Below, piece by piece: positions 1-9,018 of a DNA stretch of 64,000 bases (position 1 is its first letter; each line of letters begins with the position of its first letter). A program made the position numbers and the translations under genes. The DNA comes from Kitasatospora indigofera (GTDB lineage Bacteria; Actinomycetota; Actinomycetes; Streptomycetales; Streptomycetaceae): NCBI RefSeq assembly GCF_014655955.1, contig NZ_BNBO01000005.1, positions 220,998 to 284,997 of the forward strand, given 5' to 3'. A model generated the notes under the pieces. It saw only the letters and a program-made list of their open reading frames with translations, was not told the DNA's origin and searched no databases.

Positions 1-101
1 TTCTTGTACGCCGCGTCGAGGCTGGGCTTGAGCTCCTCGAAGGGCACCTCGACGGTGAGTCGAACCCGGGTCGGGTTCAGAGTCTCGACGGCGCTCTTCA
101 C
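1..101 (-). CDS. tig: Trigger factor, N-terminal fragment (partial at window edge)
   Basis: Trigger factor is the ribosome-bound chaperone and peptidyl-prolyl isomerase that meets nascent chains at the exit tunnel. Only the first 33 codons lie in the window; they read [20 protein letters not shown] and continue into a [14 protein letters not shown] segment, the typical actinobacterial trigger factor start of the ribosome-binding domain. The GTG start is supported by an AGGAG ribosome binding site about 9 bases upstream. The nearest upstream gene on the same strand is an MFS exporter 249 bases away, so tig probably has its own promoter. In Streptomyces the gene is normally followed by clpP and clpX, which would lie outside the window. 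Confidence 0.9.
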   Translation of the reverse strand, partial: MKSAVETLNPTRVRLTVEVPFEELKPSLDAAYK

Positions 102-350
102 GGTTGGGTCTCCTATTGGGCTTGCGGTCAGGGTTGTCTCCGCCGTTCCCGGCGGCCGGCATGGGCCGGTCAGGTCGGGCGAGACGGGCGATGGGCGGTT
201 GGGGCTGCATCTCCCGTGGGGGTGGACGCTGAGAGTGACTCCTCGCCCTCGGGTGGCTGACCTGGGTATACACCACAGGCACTACCACCAGCGGCCCATC
301 CTACCGGTACCACGAAAGGCGGACGCCAGGACGCCGCCGCCAAAGCGCTC

Positions 351-1841
351 TCAGACCCCCCGCGGGGCGTCCTGGAGGGCCTCCCCGGCGGGCTCCGCGG
401 CAGGCCCGGGAACCCTGCGCATCGTCGCCGCCGCATCGGAATCCCGCACGGACAACGCGATGACGGCCGCCACCAGGGCCAGCCCGGAGGCCACCAGGAA
501 AGCCGCCCGGTACGCGGCCAGGTTCGCCACGGGCGTACCCGCGGCGTCCACGGTGACCGTCCCGGCCGCGGTCAGGACGGTGCCGAGGACCGCCACCCCG
601 AGCGCCGAGCCCAGCTGCCGCTGGGCGTTGTACAGGGTGGAGGCCGCCCCGGTCGCGCGGGCCGGGACGGTGGCGAAGGCGGCGGTCTGCGACGGCATGA
701 AGACGTGCGACATCGCGAACCCGGTGACGAACATCAGCCCGCGCACCGCCCACAGGTTGCTGTCCGGCGTGATCGCCGTCATCGCCGCCAGGCAGAGCGC
801 CACCACGGTGGCGCCGGCGACGAGGATCCGGCGCGGGCCGATCCTCGGGTACAGCCGGCCGGCCGCCTGTGAGGCGATCATCACGCCGATCGCCTCGGGG
901 AACACCATCAGGCCGCTGTGCAGGGCGTCCATCCCCAGCGCGTCCTGCATCAGCAGCGGGAAGAGGTAGAGCATCCCGAGGAAGGCCGCCCCGGAGAAGA
1001 GGGAGAGCAGGTTCATCGTCCGGAAGATCCGGTCGCGCAGCAGTCGCAGGTCCAGCATCGGCTCCGGCCGGCGCAGCTCGACCAGCACCAGTGCGGCCAG
1101 GGCCAGGGCCCCGGTCACGCCGGACACCAGGATCCGGGCGCTCGCCCAGCCCTGGCCGGCGCCCTCCGCGAGGGCGTACATCAGCAGGCCGAAGCCGGCC
1201 CCGGAGAGCAGGAACCCGGCCGCGTCGAAGCGCCCGGCCCGCTCGACGCGGTAGTCGGGCAGGAAGAGGAGACCGAAGACCAGGGCCGCGACGCCGACCG
1301 GGATGTTCACGATGAACACCCAGTGCCAGGACCAGCCGTCCACCAGCCAGCCGCCCAGCACCGGCCCGAGCGCGGGCGCGACGGCGGTCGGCAGCATCAG
1401 CACCCGGGTGGCCCGCATCCGCTCCTCCTGCGGGAAGGCCCGGAAGAGCATGGTCATCCCGACCGGGGTGAGCATGCCGCCGGCCGCGCCCTGGAAGATC
1501 CGGTAGAGGGTGAGCTGCGCCATCGAGTCGGCGGCGCCGCAGAGCAGCGAGGCGACCGTGAACAGGGTGAGCGAGACCAGGAAGACCCGGCGGGTGCCGT
1601 AGCGGTCGGCCAGCCAGCCGGACAGCGGCACGAAGACCGCGAGGCTGACCAGGTACCCGACGTTGACGATGCCGACGCCCGCCGGGTCCACGCCGAACTG
1701 CCGCCCGATCGAGGGCAGCGCCACGTTGACGATGGTGGTGTCCATGATCGACATGAACAGCGAGGCCACGAAGACGACGCCGACGGCGGTCTTCGGGCTG
1801 ATCCCCCGGCGCGGTGGGGCGGTGGGGTCGGGGGCGGGCAT
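351..1841 (-). CDS. MFS transporter, DHA2 (EmrB/QacA) drug-exporter family
   Basis: A 496-residue polytopic membrane protein, predicted to export drugs or other small molecules by proton antiport. After a short proline/arginine-rich N-terminus come about 14 hydrophobic segments, the number expected for the DHA2 family. The loop after the second helix carries GWLADRYGTRR, the MFS motif A, and a later helix has the motif C-like run ALGPVLGGWLVDGWSW. I chose the ATG (MPAPDPTAPP) because GGAG lies just upstream; an in-frame extension upstream is possible but has composition unlike a transporter. No regulator lies beside it. It sits between tRNA-Pro and tig on the same strand. Substrate unknown. 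Confidence 0.85.
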   Translation of the reverse strand: MPAPDPTAPPRRGISPKTAVGVVFVASLFMSIMDTTIVNVALPSIGRQFGVDPAGVGIVNVGYLVSLAVFVPLSGWLADRYGTRRVFLVSLTLFTVASLLCGAADSMAQLTLYRIFQGAAGGMLTPVGMTMLFRAFPQEERMRATRVLMLPTAVAPALGPVLGGWLVDGWSWHWVFIVNIPVGVAALVFGLLFLPDYRVERAGRFDAAGFLLSGAGFGLLMYALAEGAGQGWASARILVSGVTGALALAALVLVELRRPEPMLDLRLLRDRIFRTMNLLSLFSGAAFLGMLYLFPLLMQDALGMDALHSGLMVFPEAIGVMIASQAAGRLYPRIGPRRILVAGATVVALCLAAMTAITPDSNLWAVRGLMFVTGFAMSHVFMPSQTAAFATVPARATGAASTLYNAQRQLGSALGVAVLGTVLTAAGTVTVDAAGTPVANLAAYRAAFLVASGLALVAAVIALSVRDSDAAATMRRVPGPAAEPAGEALQDAPRGV

Positions 1842-2083
1842 CCGGTCTCCAGCTTTTGGTGAACAATCAACATTCCACCTTGCCCGACCGGCGCCGGAAA
1901 CGCGAGTCCGCGACCGGACCGGCTGGACGTGCACGTTCGACCCGGTGCGGAGAATGCCTCACGGGGGACGCGGCCACCCCCGGGTTCGCACCTGGAACCG
2001 CCCCCGGAACACCCCGCCGGACGGCGCCCGCACCGGGGAACGACAACAGGGCCCCGCCTGTCCGACGAGACCCTGCCGCACTG

Positions 2084-2157
2084 TCGGGGTGACCGGATTC
2101 GAACCGACGGCCTTCCGCTCCCAAAGCGGACGCGCTACCAAACTGCGCCACACCCCG
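2084..2157 (-). tRNA. tRNA-Pro (anticodon TGG)
   Basis: A 74-base cloverleaf on the minus strand. The acceptor stem CGGGGTG pairs with CACCCCG, followed by an A discriminator. The anticodon stem-loop CCGCT-TTGGGAG-CGG exposes TGG, and the T loop GGTTCGAATCC is canonical. The CCA end is not encoded. Proline tRNA beside tig is a common actinobacterial arrangement. Confidence 0.95.
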
Positions 2158-2320
2158 TGGTGCCGAGAGGAAGCGTACACGCCGGGCCCTCACGGCTCGC
2201 CGACATTCTCCGAGGCCGCCACGGCGAAAGGAGTGTGCACACACCCGACCGGACCAGGTAGGCTGGCCCCCGTCCTCGCGACCGGCAACGGGCGCGGGGT
2301 GCGTGCTCCCGGGCACGCGT

Positions 2321-2391
2321 GCGGGCGTAGCTCAATGGTAGAGCCCTAGTCTTCCAAACTAGCCACGCGAGTTCGATTCTCGTCGCCCGCT
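2321..2391 (+). tRNA. tRNA-Gly (anticodon TCC)
   Basis: A 71-base cloverleaf. Acceptor stem GCGGGCG pairs with CGCCCGC followed by a T discriminator. The anticodon stem CTAGT/ACTAG encloses the loop CTTCCAA with anticodon TCC, and the T loop is GTTCGATTC. It is divergent from tRNA-Pro, and a strong hairpin follows 9 bases downstream. CCA is not encoded. Confidence 0.95.
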
Positions 2392-2399
2392 CAGCTGAC

Positions 2400-2440
2400 A
2401 GAGGCCCAGGTCAGGGGATCGTTCCCCGACCTGGGCCTCT
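2400..2440 (+). terminator. Hairpin terminator after tRNA-Gly
   Basis: Arms at 2400-2412 (agaggcccaggtc) and 2428-2440 (gacctgggcctct) are perfectly complementary over 13 bases with a 15-base loop. It has no long T tract, as is usual in high-G+C actinobacteria. The position directly after tRNA-Gly suggests it ends that transcript. Confidence 0.75.
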
Positions 2441-2692
2441 GGCGTTCCCACGGTCGGTCAGGGCTGCGTGCCCGCGCCGTGCCCGTTCGGTCGATCTCCT
2501 TCCGGCCGGCCCCTCCTCGGCAGGTCACCGGCGCCCCCGGTCGCCGAACGGGCCCGCTCGGCGACCGCGTACCGGTGGACAGCTCTTCGCCCCCGGACCC
2601 CGAGAGACACCGGCCGGGGACCACCACGCCACCGGCGCGGTACCCTCCCCCGCAGACAAATGACCGACCCCGGCGAACAGTTGGAGACAGAA

Positions 2693-2923
2693 GTGGCCAC
2701 GCTGGTTCTCGCGGTTCTCGCCTTCGCCGTCGCCATCGGCGGTGGGCTCCTCGTCGCGTGCAACGTCGGGGGGTCGGCGGAGAGGATCTTCGATGTTCTC
2801 GACGGCTTCTCCCTGGTCTCCGGGGCCACGCCGAGGACGGTGCGCATCATCGGCGGCGGATTCGCGGCACTCGCGACCGTCGGGATCTTCGTCGTCGCGC
2901 TCTCCCGCGCGCAGGGGCACTGA
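2693..2923 (+). CDS. Small two-helix membrane protein, unknown function
   Basis: A 76-residue protein with two hydrophobic segments, at about residues 2-25 (ATLVLAVLAFAVAIGGGLLV) and 52-72 (GGGFAALATVGIFVVALS), joined by a polar loop. I do not recognise a family. The GTG start is preferred over an in-frame ATG 33 bases upstream because GGAG lies 6 bases before it. It stands alone between the tRNA-Gly terminator and the convergent DUF6197-like gene. Coding preference and the clean ribosome binding site support a real gene, but no function can be given. Confidence 0.6.
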   Translation: MATLVLAVLAFAVAIGGGLLVACNVGGSAERIFDVLDGFSLVSGATPRTVRIIGGGFAALATVGIFVVALSRAQGH

Positions 2924-3088
2924 GCGCCGGGAAGAGCTCCCGCAGCGGCCGGCGAGAGACCGGGAGCAGCCGAGCGCCCCACCGGTCCGCGGACACCCGG
3001 AGCCGCCGCCACGAGCCGACCGGAGCCCTCGCACCCGCCACCGGCGCACCGGGCGGGAGTCCGGCCGGGCGCCTTCGCCGCAGGCCGG

Positions 3089-3634
3089 TCAGAGACCGAG
3101 CGACTGGGCGCGGGCGGCGGCCCGGTCGAGCAGCTGGTGGATGTCGGCCTGGCGGGTGGTGGGGCGGTCGTTGTACTCGTCGGGCGAGCTGACCGGGCGT
3201 CCGGTGGCGTGCAGGATCTCCATCACCTGGACGCGGGCGGTCTGGACGGTCGCCGGGGTGCCGTAGCCGTGGGCGAGGACCGCCGCCTGGGCGCCGAGCA
3301 GGCAGACCCGGCCGTCCGCGTCCCACATGGCGCCCTGGAGCCAGCCGAAGGCGCCGATGTAGCGGGAGGTCAGCCGCAGGTGGCCGGCCGCGGTCAGGCG
3401 GACGGGCCGGGGCGGGCGGCGGGTGATCCGGTCCAGGAGAGTCGGCCGGGGCAGTGGGTGGGCGGCGTTCCACGGCTGGACGACGCTGCCGAGCGGCGCG
3501 ACGTAGGGGACGACCGGGTGCCGGGCCGGGGCGGGGAGCGTGGCGAGGTAGGCCTCGATCTCCTCGGCGAGGCCGGAGCCGTCCGGAGTGAGGACGAACG
3601 GCGGGGGCGGGGGCCTCAGGGTGGTGCGGGTCAT
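3089..3634 (-). CDS. DUF6197-like protein
   Basis: A 181-residue soluble protein. The second half carries IGAFGWLQGAMWDADGRVCL, then LGAQAAVLAHGYG and a C-terminal DIHQLLDRAAARAQ helix, the pattern I associate with the actinobacterial DUF6197 family (a helix, GWxQGA, GRVCxLGA, then a terminal LLDRAA helix). The N-terminus is rich in proline. The ATG is preceded by AGGAG. No enzyme motif is visible and the family has no known function. The gene stands alone and is divergent from the VOC-domain gene. Family assignment is from memory of the motif, hence moderate. Confidence 0.6.
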   Translation of the reverse strand: MTRTTLRPPPPPFVLTPDGSGLAEEIEAYLATLPAPARHPVVPYVAPLGSVVQPWNAAHPLPRPTLLDRITRRPPRPVRLTAAGHLRLTSRYIGAFGWLQGAMWDADGRVCLLGAQAAVLAHGYGTPATVQTARVQVMEILHATGRPVSSPDEYNDRPTTRQADIHQLLDRAAARAQSLGL

Positions 3635-3826
3635 GGCGTCTGCTCCTGCGCGGGCCGGCGGGTATTACTACCCAAAATGGTGCATACAGGGGCATCCCGC
3701 TAGCCGGGGCGCCCCACCCCGGCCCTCCCCGGCCCTCCCCGGCCCCGGGCCGCCCCTGCCGGGCCCGCGCCCCGGGCGTAGGCTCCCGTCCGGCGGCCGG
3801 CCGCCGCCGGACTCGGGGAGGACAGC

Positions 3827-4228
3827 ATGGAACTGACACAAGTACGGCTGCTCGTGGACGACTTCGGCAGCTGCTTCCGCTTCTACCGGGACGTGCTGGG
3901 GCTGACCCCGCAGCAGGACGACGAGAGCGGCCCGTACGGCAAGCTCAGCCCGCCGGCCGGGGCGGCGGCCGTGACCCTGCAGCAGCGGGAGCACTTCGCC
4001 CGGGCCCTGCCCGCCGGGGCGCTCGCCGCCGGCGCCCCGGGCGGCCCGCGGGCCCTGGTGGTGCTCAAGGTCGACAGCGTGGACGAGGCGGCCGCCCGGA
4101 TCGCCTCCCGGGGGCACGGGCTGCTGGCCGAGCCCCAGGTGCAGTGGGGACGCCTCCGGGTGGCGTACCTCACCGACCCCGAGGGGAACCTGGTGGAACT
4201 CCAGGAGTGGCTGACGCCGCCCGTGTGA
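3827..4228 (+). CDS. VOC superfamily (glyoxalase/bleomycin-resistance fold) protein
   Basis: A 133-residue protein with the paired beta-alpha-beta-beta-beta modules of the vicinal oxygen chelate fold. The start MELTQVRLLVDDFGSCFRFY resembles a typical first module, and GRLRVAYLTDPEGNLVELQEW closes the second module with the usual DPxGNxxEL ending. VOC proteins act as dioxygenases, isomerases, glutathione transferases or antibiotic-binding proteins, and the substrate cannot be told from sequence. Start codon ATG follows GGGAGGACAGC. It is the first of two co-directional genes; 121 bases separate it from the next one. Confidence 0.8.
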   Translation: MELTQVRLLVDDFGSCFRFYRDVLGLTPQQDDESGPYGKLSPPAGAAAVTLQQREHFARALPAGALAAGAPGGPRALVVLKVDSVDEAAARIASRGHGLLAEPQVQWGRLRVAYLTDPEGNLVELQEWLTPPV

Positions 4229-4349
4229 GGACGGTTTCCCGGCCGGGGCCACGGCCGATAGCCTCGCTGGCGTCCGACGTCAGTTCGACGCCGGACCGTA
4301 CGTTCGAGCCCCACCCGGGCGTTCGAGCCTCAAGGGTGAGGAGTGTCCC

Positions 4350-5135
4350 GTGCGTCCCCAGGAGCGACTGGACGTCATACAGCGCAGCGTGGTCCGGGAG
4401 ATGGCACGGCTCGGGCAGGAGTTCACGGTCGAGGGCAGCGTCGTCCGCGGCCCCGGGAGGACGGCGGTGGCCGTCCGCGAGCACCCCGGCCAGGACGGCG
4501 CCGGGCACGTCGACCTCGGCTTCGTCCTGCGGCTCGGCCGGGCGGACGCCCCCGTCGTCTGGGACTGCGCGGCGGGGCTCGGGCAGACCGAGGAGGAGAA
4601 GCTCGCCAACGCCGTCCGGATGTGGGCGACCACCACCGCCGCCACGCTGGTCGAGGTGCAGGAGAGACGCGGGGAGCACGGCGACCACTACGAACCCCGG
4701 GAACTGCCCGGCTGGCAGGCCGTCCAGGGCCCGGCGGCGGTGTTCGGCTTCGGCAACGAGCGGCTGGCCCAGTGGCTGTCGGAGCACCAGGTGCTGCCGG
4801 CGCTCGCCCCCGCGCTGCTGCCGGCGCTGACCGGTCCGCCGGTCCACGGCGTCAAGCTGTTCCTGGGCGGCAAGGCGGGCGACGACGTGGCCGAGGTCCG
4901 GGTCGACGGTGAGGTCTCCGAGGCCGCGTCGGCGGCCCTGCGCGCGCTGGACTGGCCGCGCGGCGAACGGCTGTGCTGGGCCCGCCTGTTCGTCCTGCTC
5001 AGCACGGCGGAAGGCCTCTCCCCCGCCGCCCCCGGGCATGACGGAGCGACGCCGGTGCCCGTGACGGGACCGGCGCGGGTGCGCCCGCGCGGACTGCTCA
5101 GCCGGTGGCGCCAGGCCCGGCGGGCCGGCCAGTAG
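4350..5135 (+). CDS. DUF6348-like protein
   Basis: A 261-residue soluble protein of unknown function. The central part contains VVWDCAAGLGQTEEEKLANA followed by VRMWATTTAATLVEVQE, a combination I associate with the DUF6348 family of actinobacteria. A basic, proline-rich tail (RPRGLLSRWRQARRAGQ) ends the protein. The GTG start has a GAGGAG-type ribosome binding site. It follows the VOC-domain gene on the same strand and converges on a small membrane-protein gene. There are no catalytic motifs or membrane segments. The family name is tentative. Confidence 0.55.
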   Translation: MRPQERLDVIQRSVVREMARLGQEFTVEGSVVRGPGRTAVAVREHPGQDGAGHVDLGFVLRLGRADAPVVWDCAAGLGQTEEEKLANAVRMWATTTAATLVEVQERRGEHGDHYEPRELPGWQAVQGPAAVFGFGNERLAQWLSEHQVLPALAPALLPALTGPPVHGVKLFLGGKAGDDVAEVRVDGEVSEAASAALRALDWPRGERLCWARLFVLLSTAEGLSPAAPGHDGATPVPVTGPARVRPRGLLSRWRQARRAGQ

Positions 5136-5177
5136 CCCTGTCGGGCCCCGTCCAGGCCGCCGGGGCCTGCGGACCCG

Positions 5178-5372
5178 TCAGCTGGCCACGCCGGAGATGG
5201 TCTTGGCCAACTGGCTGAGGAAGTCCTGGATCGGCTTGGCAGCCGTGCTCTGGTTGAGCATGAAGCCGAAGAGCGCGGCCAGGATCGCGTGACCGATCTT
5301 CAGCTGCTTGTTGCGGATGAAGATGATGCAGATGACGCCGAACAGGACCAGCGCGGAGACGGAGAGTGCCAC
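5178..5372 (-). CDS. Conserved small membrane protein (64 aa)
   Basis: A 64-residue protein with an N-terminal membrane helix (ALSVSALVLFGVICIIFI), a short basic turn RNKQLKIG, and a second hydrophobic stretch HAILAALFGFML, followed by an amphipathic C-terminal helix (IQDFLSQLAKTISGV). Similar small proteins with the RxKxLKxGHAxxAALFGF core are common in Streptomyces, but I know of no function. The GTG start has GAGGAAG upstream. It is convergent with the DUF6348-like gene; the next gene upstream is about 650 bases away. Confidence 0.7.
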   Translation of the reverse strand: MALSVSALVLFGVICIIFIRNKQLKIGHAILAALFGFMLNQSTAAKPIQDFLSQLAKTISGVAS

Positions 5373-6021
5373 CCGGACTCACTTCCTCGTTTCATTGGGA
5401 GCCTCGCCGAGAAGCTCCGTGCGAAGCCGGACCCCGGTCTGTCCGACGGTCCCGAGGCGGAAGTCGGTCGATCGCATCGCGGTCGGCGCGCCCGGCGGCC
5501 CTACGGTGCATACCGCGCCGCACCTGACGCCCCCAATCCCCCGAGTCCCCGAGTCACAACCAGTCCCGCCCGGACTCAGTGTGGTCGACCGTGCGGGTTG
5601 CGTAAAGGTGTTACCGGCAGCAGGAGCCCGAGATCCTGCGATGTGAGACGAATTTCCGCCGACCGAGACGATAGCGGAGCGGTGCTGACGGATCGTCGGC
5701 GGGGCGGCGCTGAACGGTGCGGGGGCACCGCCCGGCGCCGGTCCGCAGGAGCGCGCGCCGGGCGCGGGCGCGCCCCTGACCGCCGACCAGGAATGGCCGA
5801 AGATCAGCTGCGCCGGCGAACAGGGGTTGACAGCGGCACATGCAGCGGGGCGAACGGCCCGCGAGGGGCGGCCGGCGGCGCCTCGACGACACCCGTCCGG
5901 CCAGGTCGGAGGGCCCGCGGAGCGCCACCGGCGATGCGGCGCCGCGAGCGGGCGGGCCGGTGACGCGGGCCGGGGCGGCCCCGTCCCGCGCACGGCCGCG
6001 CCGGGCCGGCCGCCGCCCGGG
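5373..6021. other. Intergenic, 649 bases, no gene recognised
   Basis: This stretch lies between the phosphatase gene stop and the start of the 64-aa membrane-protein gene. Long reading frames cross it on both strands, but their translations are low-complexity Pro/Arg/Ala sequence without a ribosome binding site or recognisable fold. It must contain the promoter of the 64-aa gene and the 3' end of the phosphatase transcript. I see no tRNA and no repeat. Confidence 0.5.
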
Positions 6022-7254
6022 TCAGTCGCGCCAGAGCAGCAGGACCGCGCGGTCGTCGTTGATGTCCTTGGCCACCGTCTCGATCAGGCGGGCGGCAGCG
6101 CCGTGCCGGCTGGCCGGGCCGGCGCCCGGCACCAGCCGGTCCGCCTCCCCCATCAGCCGGTCCATGCCCTCGGAGAGGTCCCGGCCGGGCGCCTCGACCA
6201 TGCCGTCGGTGCAGAGCATCAGCACGTCGCCACGGTTCAGCCGGCCCCGGACGCCCTCGAACTTGGCGCCGTCGTAGATCCCGAGCAGCGGGCCCTCGGT
6301 GGTCTCCTTGACCTCCCAGCGCCCGGCGCCGGAGAGCCGCTGCATGCCGGGCAGGTGCCCGGCCGAGAGCAGCTCGTACTCGCCGGTGTCCAGGTCCAGA
6401 ACCAGGTGGACGGCGGTGGCGAAGCCCTCCTCCCAGGACTGCCGCAGCAGGTAGCCGTTGGCCGCGGGCAGGAACTCGTGCGCGGGCAGCGAGCCGAGCA
6501 GGCCGCCGAAGGCGCCCGAGAGCAGCAGGGCCCGGGAGCCGGCGTCCATGCCCTTGCCCGAGACGTCCGCCAGCACCACCTCCAGCACGCGCTGCGCGGA
6601 GCCGGTGCGGGAGGCGACCACGAAGTCCCCCGAGAAGGACTGACCGCCGGCCGGGCGCAGCGCCATGTCGGCGTGCCAGCCGGCCGGCAGCTCGGGGACC
6701 CTGCTCTGCACCCGCAGGCGCTCCCGGAGGTCGAAGAGCATCGTGGACCCGCCCCACCAGGGCACGCCGACCCGGCTGCGGAACTGTGCCAGCAGCAGGC
6801 CGGCCACCCCGGCCGCGCCGACCACCAGGGCGGCGCCCGGGGTGACGCCGTAGGTGTAGGCGTCGGGGTTCTCGCTGGCGACCCGCTCGCCGGTGTGGAT
6901 GACGGACTCGGCGGAGAGCCCGACCGCGGCCAGCGCGTAGAGGACCACCAGGGAGCCGGGGCGCAGCAGCAGCGCGGCGGCCAGGATCGGCAGCACCAGC
7001 GCGGTGGGCGGGGCCCAGGCCGGGGCCCAGACGTTGAGCATCACCAGCACCGGGACGAGCAGGGCGAGCGCGCCGAGGACGGGCCAGTCGGCGGCGCCGC
7101 CGCGGAAGTAGTCGACGCCGGCCGTGCGGAGCTTCCGACGGACCTTGCGCTGCCATTTGCGCAGCCGGGCCGCGACGGGGTCCGTGGCCACCTGGGCGGC
7201 GTCGGGCCTCGTCGCGGTCGTCTGGGGCGGTGCGCCCGGAGGTCTGCCAGCCAT
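6022..7254 (-). CDS. Membrane PP2C-type Ser/Thr phosphatase (SpoIIE family)
   Basis: A 410-residue protein with a cytoplasmic basic start, about four hydrophobic segments (roughly residues 48-140), and a C-terminal PPM/SpoIIE phosphatase domain (about 190-410). Key metal-binding motifs are visible: SFSGDFVVAS, VLADVSGKGMDAGSRALLLS, VLMLCTDGMVEA and the final INDDRAVLLLW. Such proteins usually dephosphorylate anti-anti-sigma factors of the RsbV/SpoIIAA type and so set sigma-factor activity. No PAS, GAF or HATPase domain is attached and no anti-sigma partner gene is adjacent, so the partner is unknown. The ATG at 7254 (MAGRPPG) is preferred over the longer frame, whose extra N-terminus has no coherent composition. 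Confidence 0.85.
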   Translation of the reverse strand: MAGRPPGAPPQTTATRPDAAQVATDPVAARLRKWQRKVRRKLRTAGVDYFRGGAADWPVLGALALLVPVLVMLNVWAPAWAPPTALVLPILAAALLLRPGSLVVLYALAAVGLSAESVIHTGERVASENPDAYTYGVTPGAALVVGAAGVAGLLLAQFRSRVGVPWWGGSTMLFDLRERLRVQSRVPELPAGWHADMALRPAGGQSFSGDFVVASRTGSAQRVLEVVLADVSGKGMDAGSRALLLSGAFGGLLGSLPAHEFLPAANGYLLRQSWEEGFATAVHLVLDLDTGEYELLSAGHLPGMQRLSGAGRWEVKETTEGPLLGIYDGAKFEGVRGRLNRGDVLMLCTDGMVEAPGRDLSEGMDRLMGEADRLVPGAGPASRHGAAARLIETVAKDINDDRAVLLLWRD

Positions 7255-7756
7255 GGGGTCCGACCATATCCACCGGCACTGGCCGCCGTCGACGGGGTGC
7301 GCGAGTGCCGTCGGGAGTTCCTGCCGGGCTCCAACCGGTTTCGGCCGAGTGCCGCACCGGCCAACCGTTCCGTCAACAGGCTTGGACGGGTGGGCCGGCG
7401 GAACAGGAGCACGGTGTGCGCGGGACGCGCGCGTTGTTACCCGCACGCCCCCCGGGCGCTGCCGCTGCTGTGTCGCACGCCACAGTCACGCCCTGCCGTG
7501 CCAGCTCCGGGCGGTGGACGGAAGGGCAGGGCCGGGCGGACGGAAGGGCAGCTCCGGCTGCCCGGACGGGCCACCGGGCGACACCGGGGCAGCCGGACGG
7601 GCGGGCGGCGGAGCGGAGCGCCGGCGGCCGGACGGATGGGCGCGGCGGGCGCGGCGGTCGGGCGCGACGGCCCCGGCCACCGCGCCGGCCGGGAACGGCG
7701 ACGGCCGGCCGCTGCGGACGAGCGGCCGGCCGTACGTACGTGGTCGTGAGGGGGGA
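7255..7756. other. Intergenic, 502 bases, only a hairpin recognised
   Basis: This lies between the phosphatase start and the rpiB stop. It is rich in CGGACGG-type short repeats and holds the rpiB terminator hairpin at 7702-7732. The remaining sequence should include the phosphatase promoter. No credible gene is seen. Confidence 0.5.
7702..7732 (-). terminator. Hairpin terminator after rpiB
   Basis: cggccggccgct at 7702-7713 and its exact reverse complement agcggccggccg at 7721-7732 enclose a 7-base loop. The hairpin starts 25 bases past the rpiB stop on the minus strand, as expected for its terminator. Confidence 0.7.
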
Positions 7757-8242
7757 TCAGCCCTGCGGGTGGTGCGCCGGGACGGGGGGCAGCTCGCCGG
7801 TGATCTCGTAGTCGCTGAGCATCTCGATCCGGCGGGTGTGCCGGTCGGCGCCGCTGTACGGGGTGTTGAGGAAGATCTCGACGAACCTGGTCGCCTCGTC
7901 CTCGGTGTGCATCCGGCCGCCGATGCTGATCACGTTGGCGTTGTTGTGCTCGCGGCCCAGCTCGGCGGTCTGCTCGCTCCAGGCCAGCGCGGCGCGGACG
8001 CCCTTGACCTTGTTGGCGGCGATCGCCTCGCCGTTGCCCGAGCCGCCGATCACGATGCCCAGCGCCTCGGGGTCGGCGGCGGTGCGCTCGGCGGCGCGCA
8101 GGCAGAACGGCGGGTAGTCGTCCTCGGCGTCGTAGATGAGCGGTCCGCAGTCGACCGGCTCGTGGCCGGCCTCCTTCAGCCACTGGACGAGGTGGTTCTT
8201 GAGGTCGAATCCGGCATGGTCGGAACCCAGGTACACGCGCAT
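7757..8242 (-). CDS. rpiB: Ribose-5-phosphate isomerase B / RpiB-LacA family isomerase
   Basis: A 161-residue cytoplasmic isomerase that interconverts ribose 5-phosphate and ribulose 5-phosphate in the pentose phosphate pathway. The N-terminus MRVYLGSDHAGFDLKNHL is the family phosphate/substrate loop, followed by DCGPLIYDAEDDYP and the anion hole IVIGGSGNGEAIAANKVKG. HNNANVISIGGR provides the downstream histidine region. The active-site cysteine of classical RpiB falls in the loop that reads GSGNG here, as in mycobacterial-type RpiB, which uses a glutamate instead. Length is normal. The gene is followed by a hairpin and preceded by bioY on the same strand, with 164 bases between. Confidence 0.9.
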   Translation of the reverse strand: MRVYLGSDHAGFDLKNHLVQWLKEAGHEPVDCGPLIYDAEDDYPPFCLRAAERTAADPEALGIVIGGSGNGEAIAANKVKGVRAALAWSEQTAELGREHNNANVISIGGRMHTEDEATRFVEIFLNTPYSGADRHTRRIEMLSDYEITGELPPVPAHHPQG

Positions 8243-8406
8243 GCGTATGAGTGTGGCATGCGCCTCCGGCCGACCGCGGCAGGGGCTCGACCGCGCCTCG
8301 CACCGCCGTCGCGCGGCCGTCGCCGGGCCCCGCCGACGGCGCGGGCGGCCCCTGGCGGGCCGGCGCGCGCGGGCCCGCCAGGGGCGTACCGGCGCGCCGG
8401 GAGCAC

Positions 8407-9018
8407 TCAGCCGCGCTTGAGGAGCTTCCAGGCCAGCGGGAGCGCCCCCATCGCCAGCAGGGCCTTCAGACCGTCGCCCACGAGGTACGGGTAGAGGCCG
8501 AGTTCGGCCGCACGGGCGAGCGGGACGTGCAGCGCGACGGCCAGGTACGGGACGCCGACGGCGTAGATGGCGAGGGTGCCGAGGACCATCGCGCCGGCGG
8601 TCCGCAGCGGGCTGCGGTCGGCGCCGCGACGGGCGAGCGCCCCGGTGAGGCCGGCCGCCAGGACGAAGCCGATCACGTAGCCGAGCGAGGGCATCGCCCA
8701 GCCCGAGGTGCCCTGGGCGAACCAGGGCAGGCCGGCCATGCCGGCCAGCAGGTAGAGGCCGAGCGAGGCGATGCCGCGGCGGGTGCCGAGGGCGGTGCCC
8801 ACCAGCAGCGCGGCGAAGGTCTGGCCGGTGACCGGGACGGGCGAGCCGGGGACGTTCACCGAGAGCTGGGCCGCCAGTCCGGTGAGGGCCGCGCCGCCTG
8901 CCGTCAGGGCGAGGTCGCGGGCCTGCGCGCCGAGGCGGGTGGACGCCGAGGGCAGCAGGTCGGCGAGGACGGCGCCGGTGCGTATCGGGGTGCTGGCGGT
9001 GGTGCTGGCAGTGGCCAT
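8407..9018 (-). CDS. bioY: Biotin transporter BioY
   Basis: A 203-residue membrane S-component for biotin uptake, with about six hydrophobic segments. The family signature is present: VNVPGSPVPVTGQTFAALLVG followed by GTRRGIASLGLYLLAGMAGLPWF, then GYVIGFVLAAGLTGALARRG and a C-terminal GDGLKALLAMGALPLAWKLL helix. The S-component binds biotin and normally joins the ECF transporter modules EcfA and EcfT; no ecfA or ecfT gene is adjacent, which is frequent in actinobacteria where the module is shared or BioY acts alone. The ATG follows CGGAGATCCCCG. Divergent from the amino-acid permease. Confidence 0.9.
   Translation of the reverse strand: MATASTTASTPIRTGAVLADLLPSASTRLGAQARDLALTAGGAALTGLAAQLSVNVPGSPVPVTGQTFAALLVGTALGTRRGIASLGLYLLAGMAGLPWFAQGTSGWAMPSLGYVIGFVLAAGLTGALARRGADRSPLRTAGAMVLGTLAIYAVGVPYLAVALHVPLARAAELGLYPYLVGDGLKALLAMGALPLAWKLLKRG

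Noticed and set aside
5379..5993. 204-codon minus-strand frame in the gap before the 64-aa membrane-protein gene
   Set aside because: Low-complexity Pro/Ala/Arg/Ser/Cys translation without a fold, a poor start, and it runs to within 10 bases of the next gene only because stops are rare.
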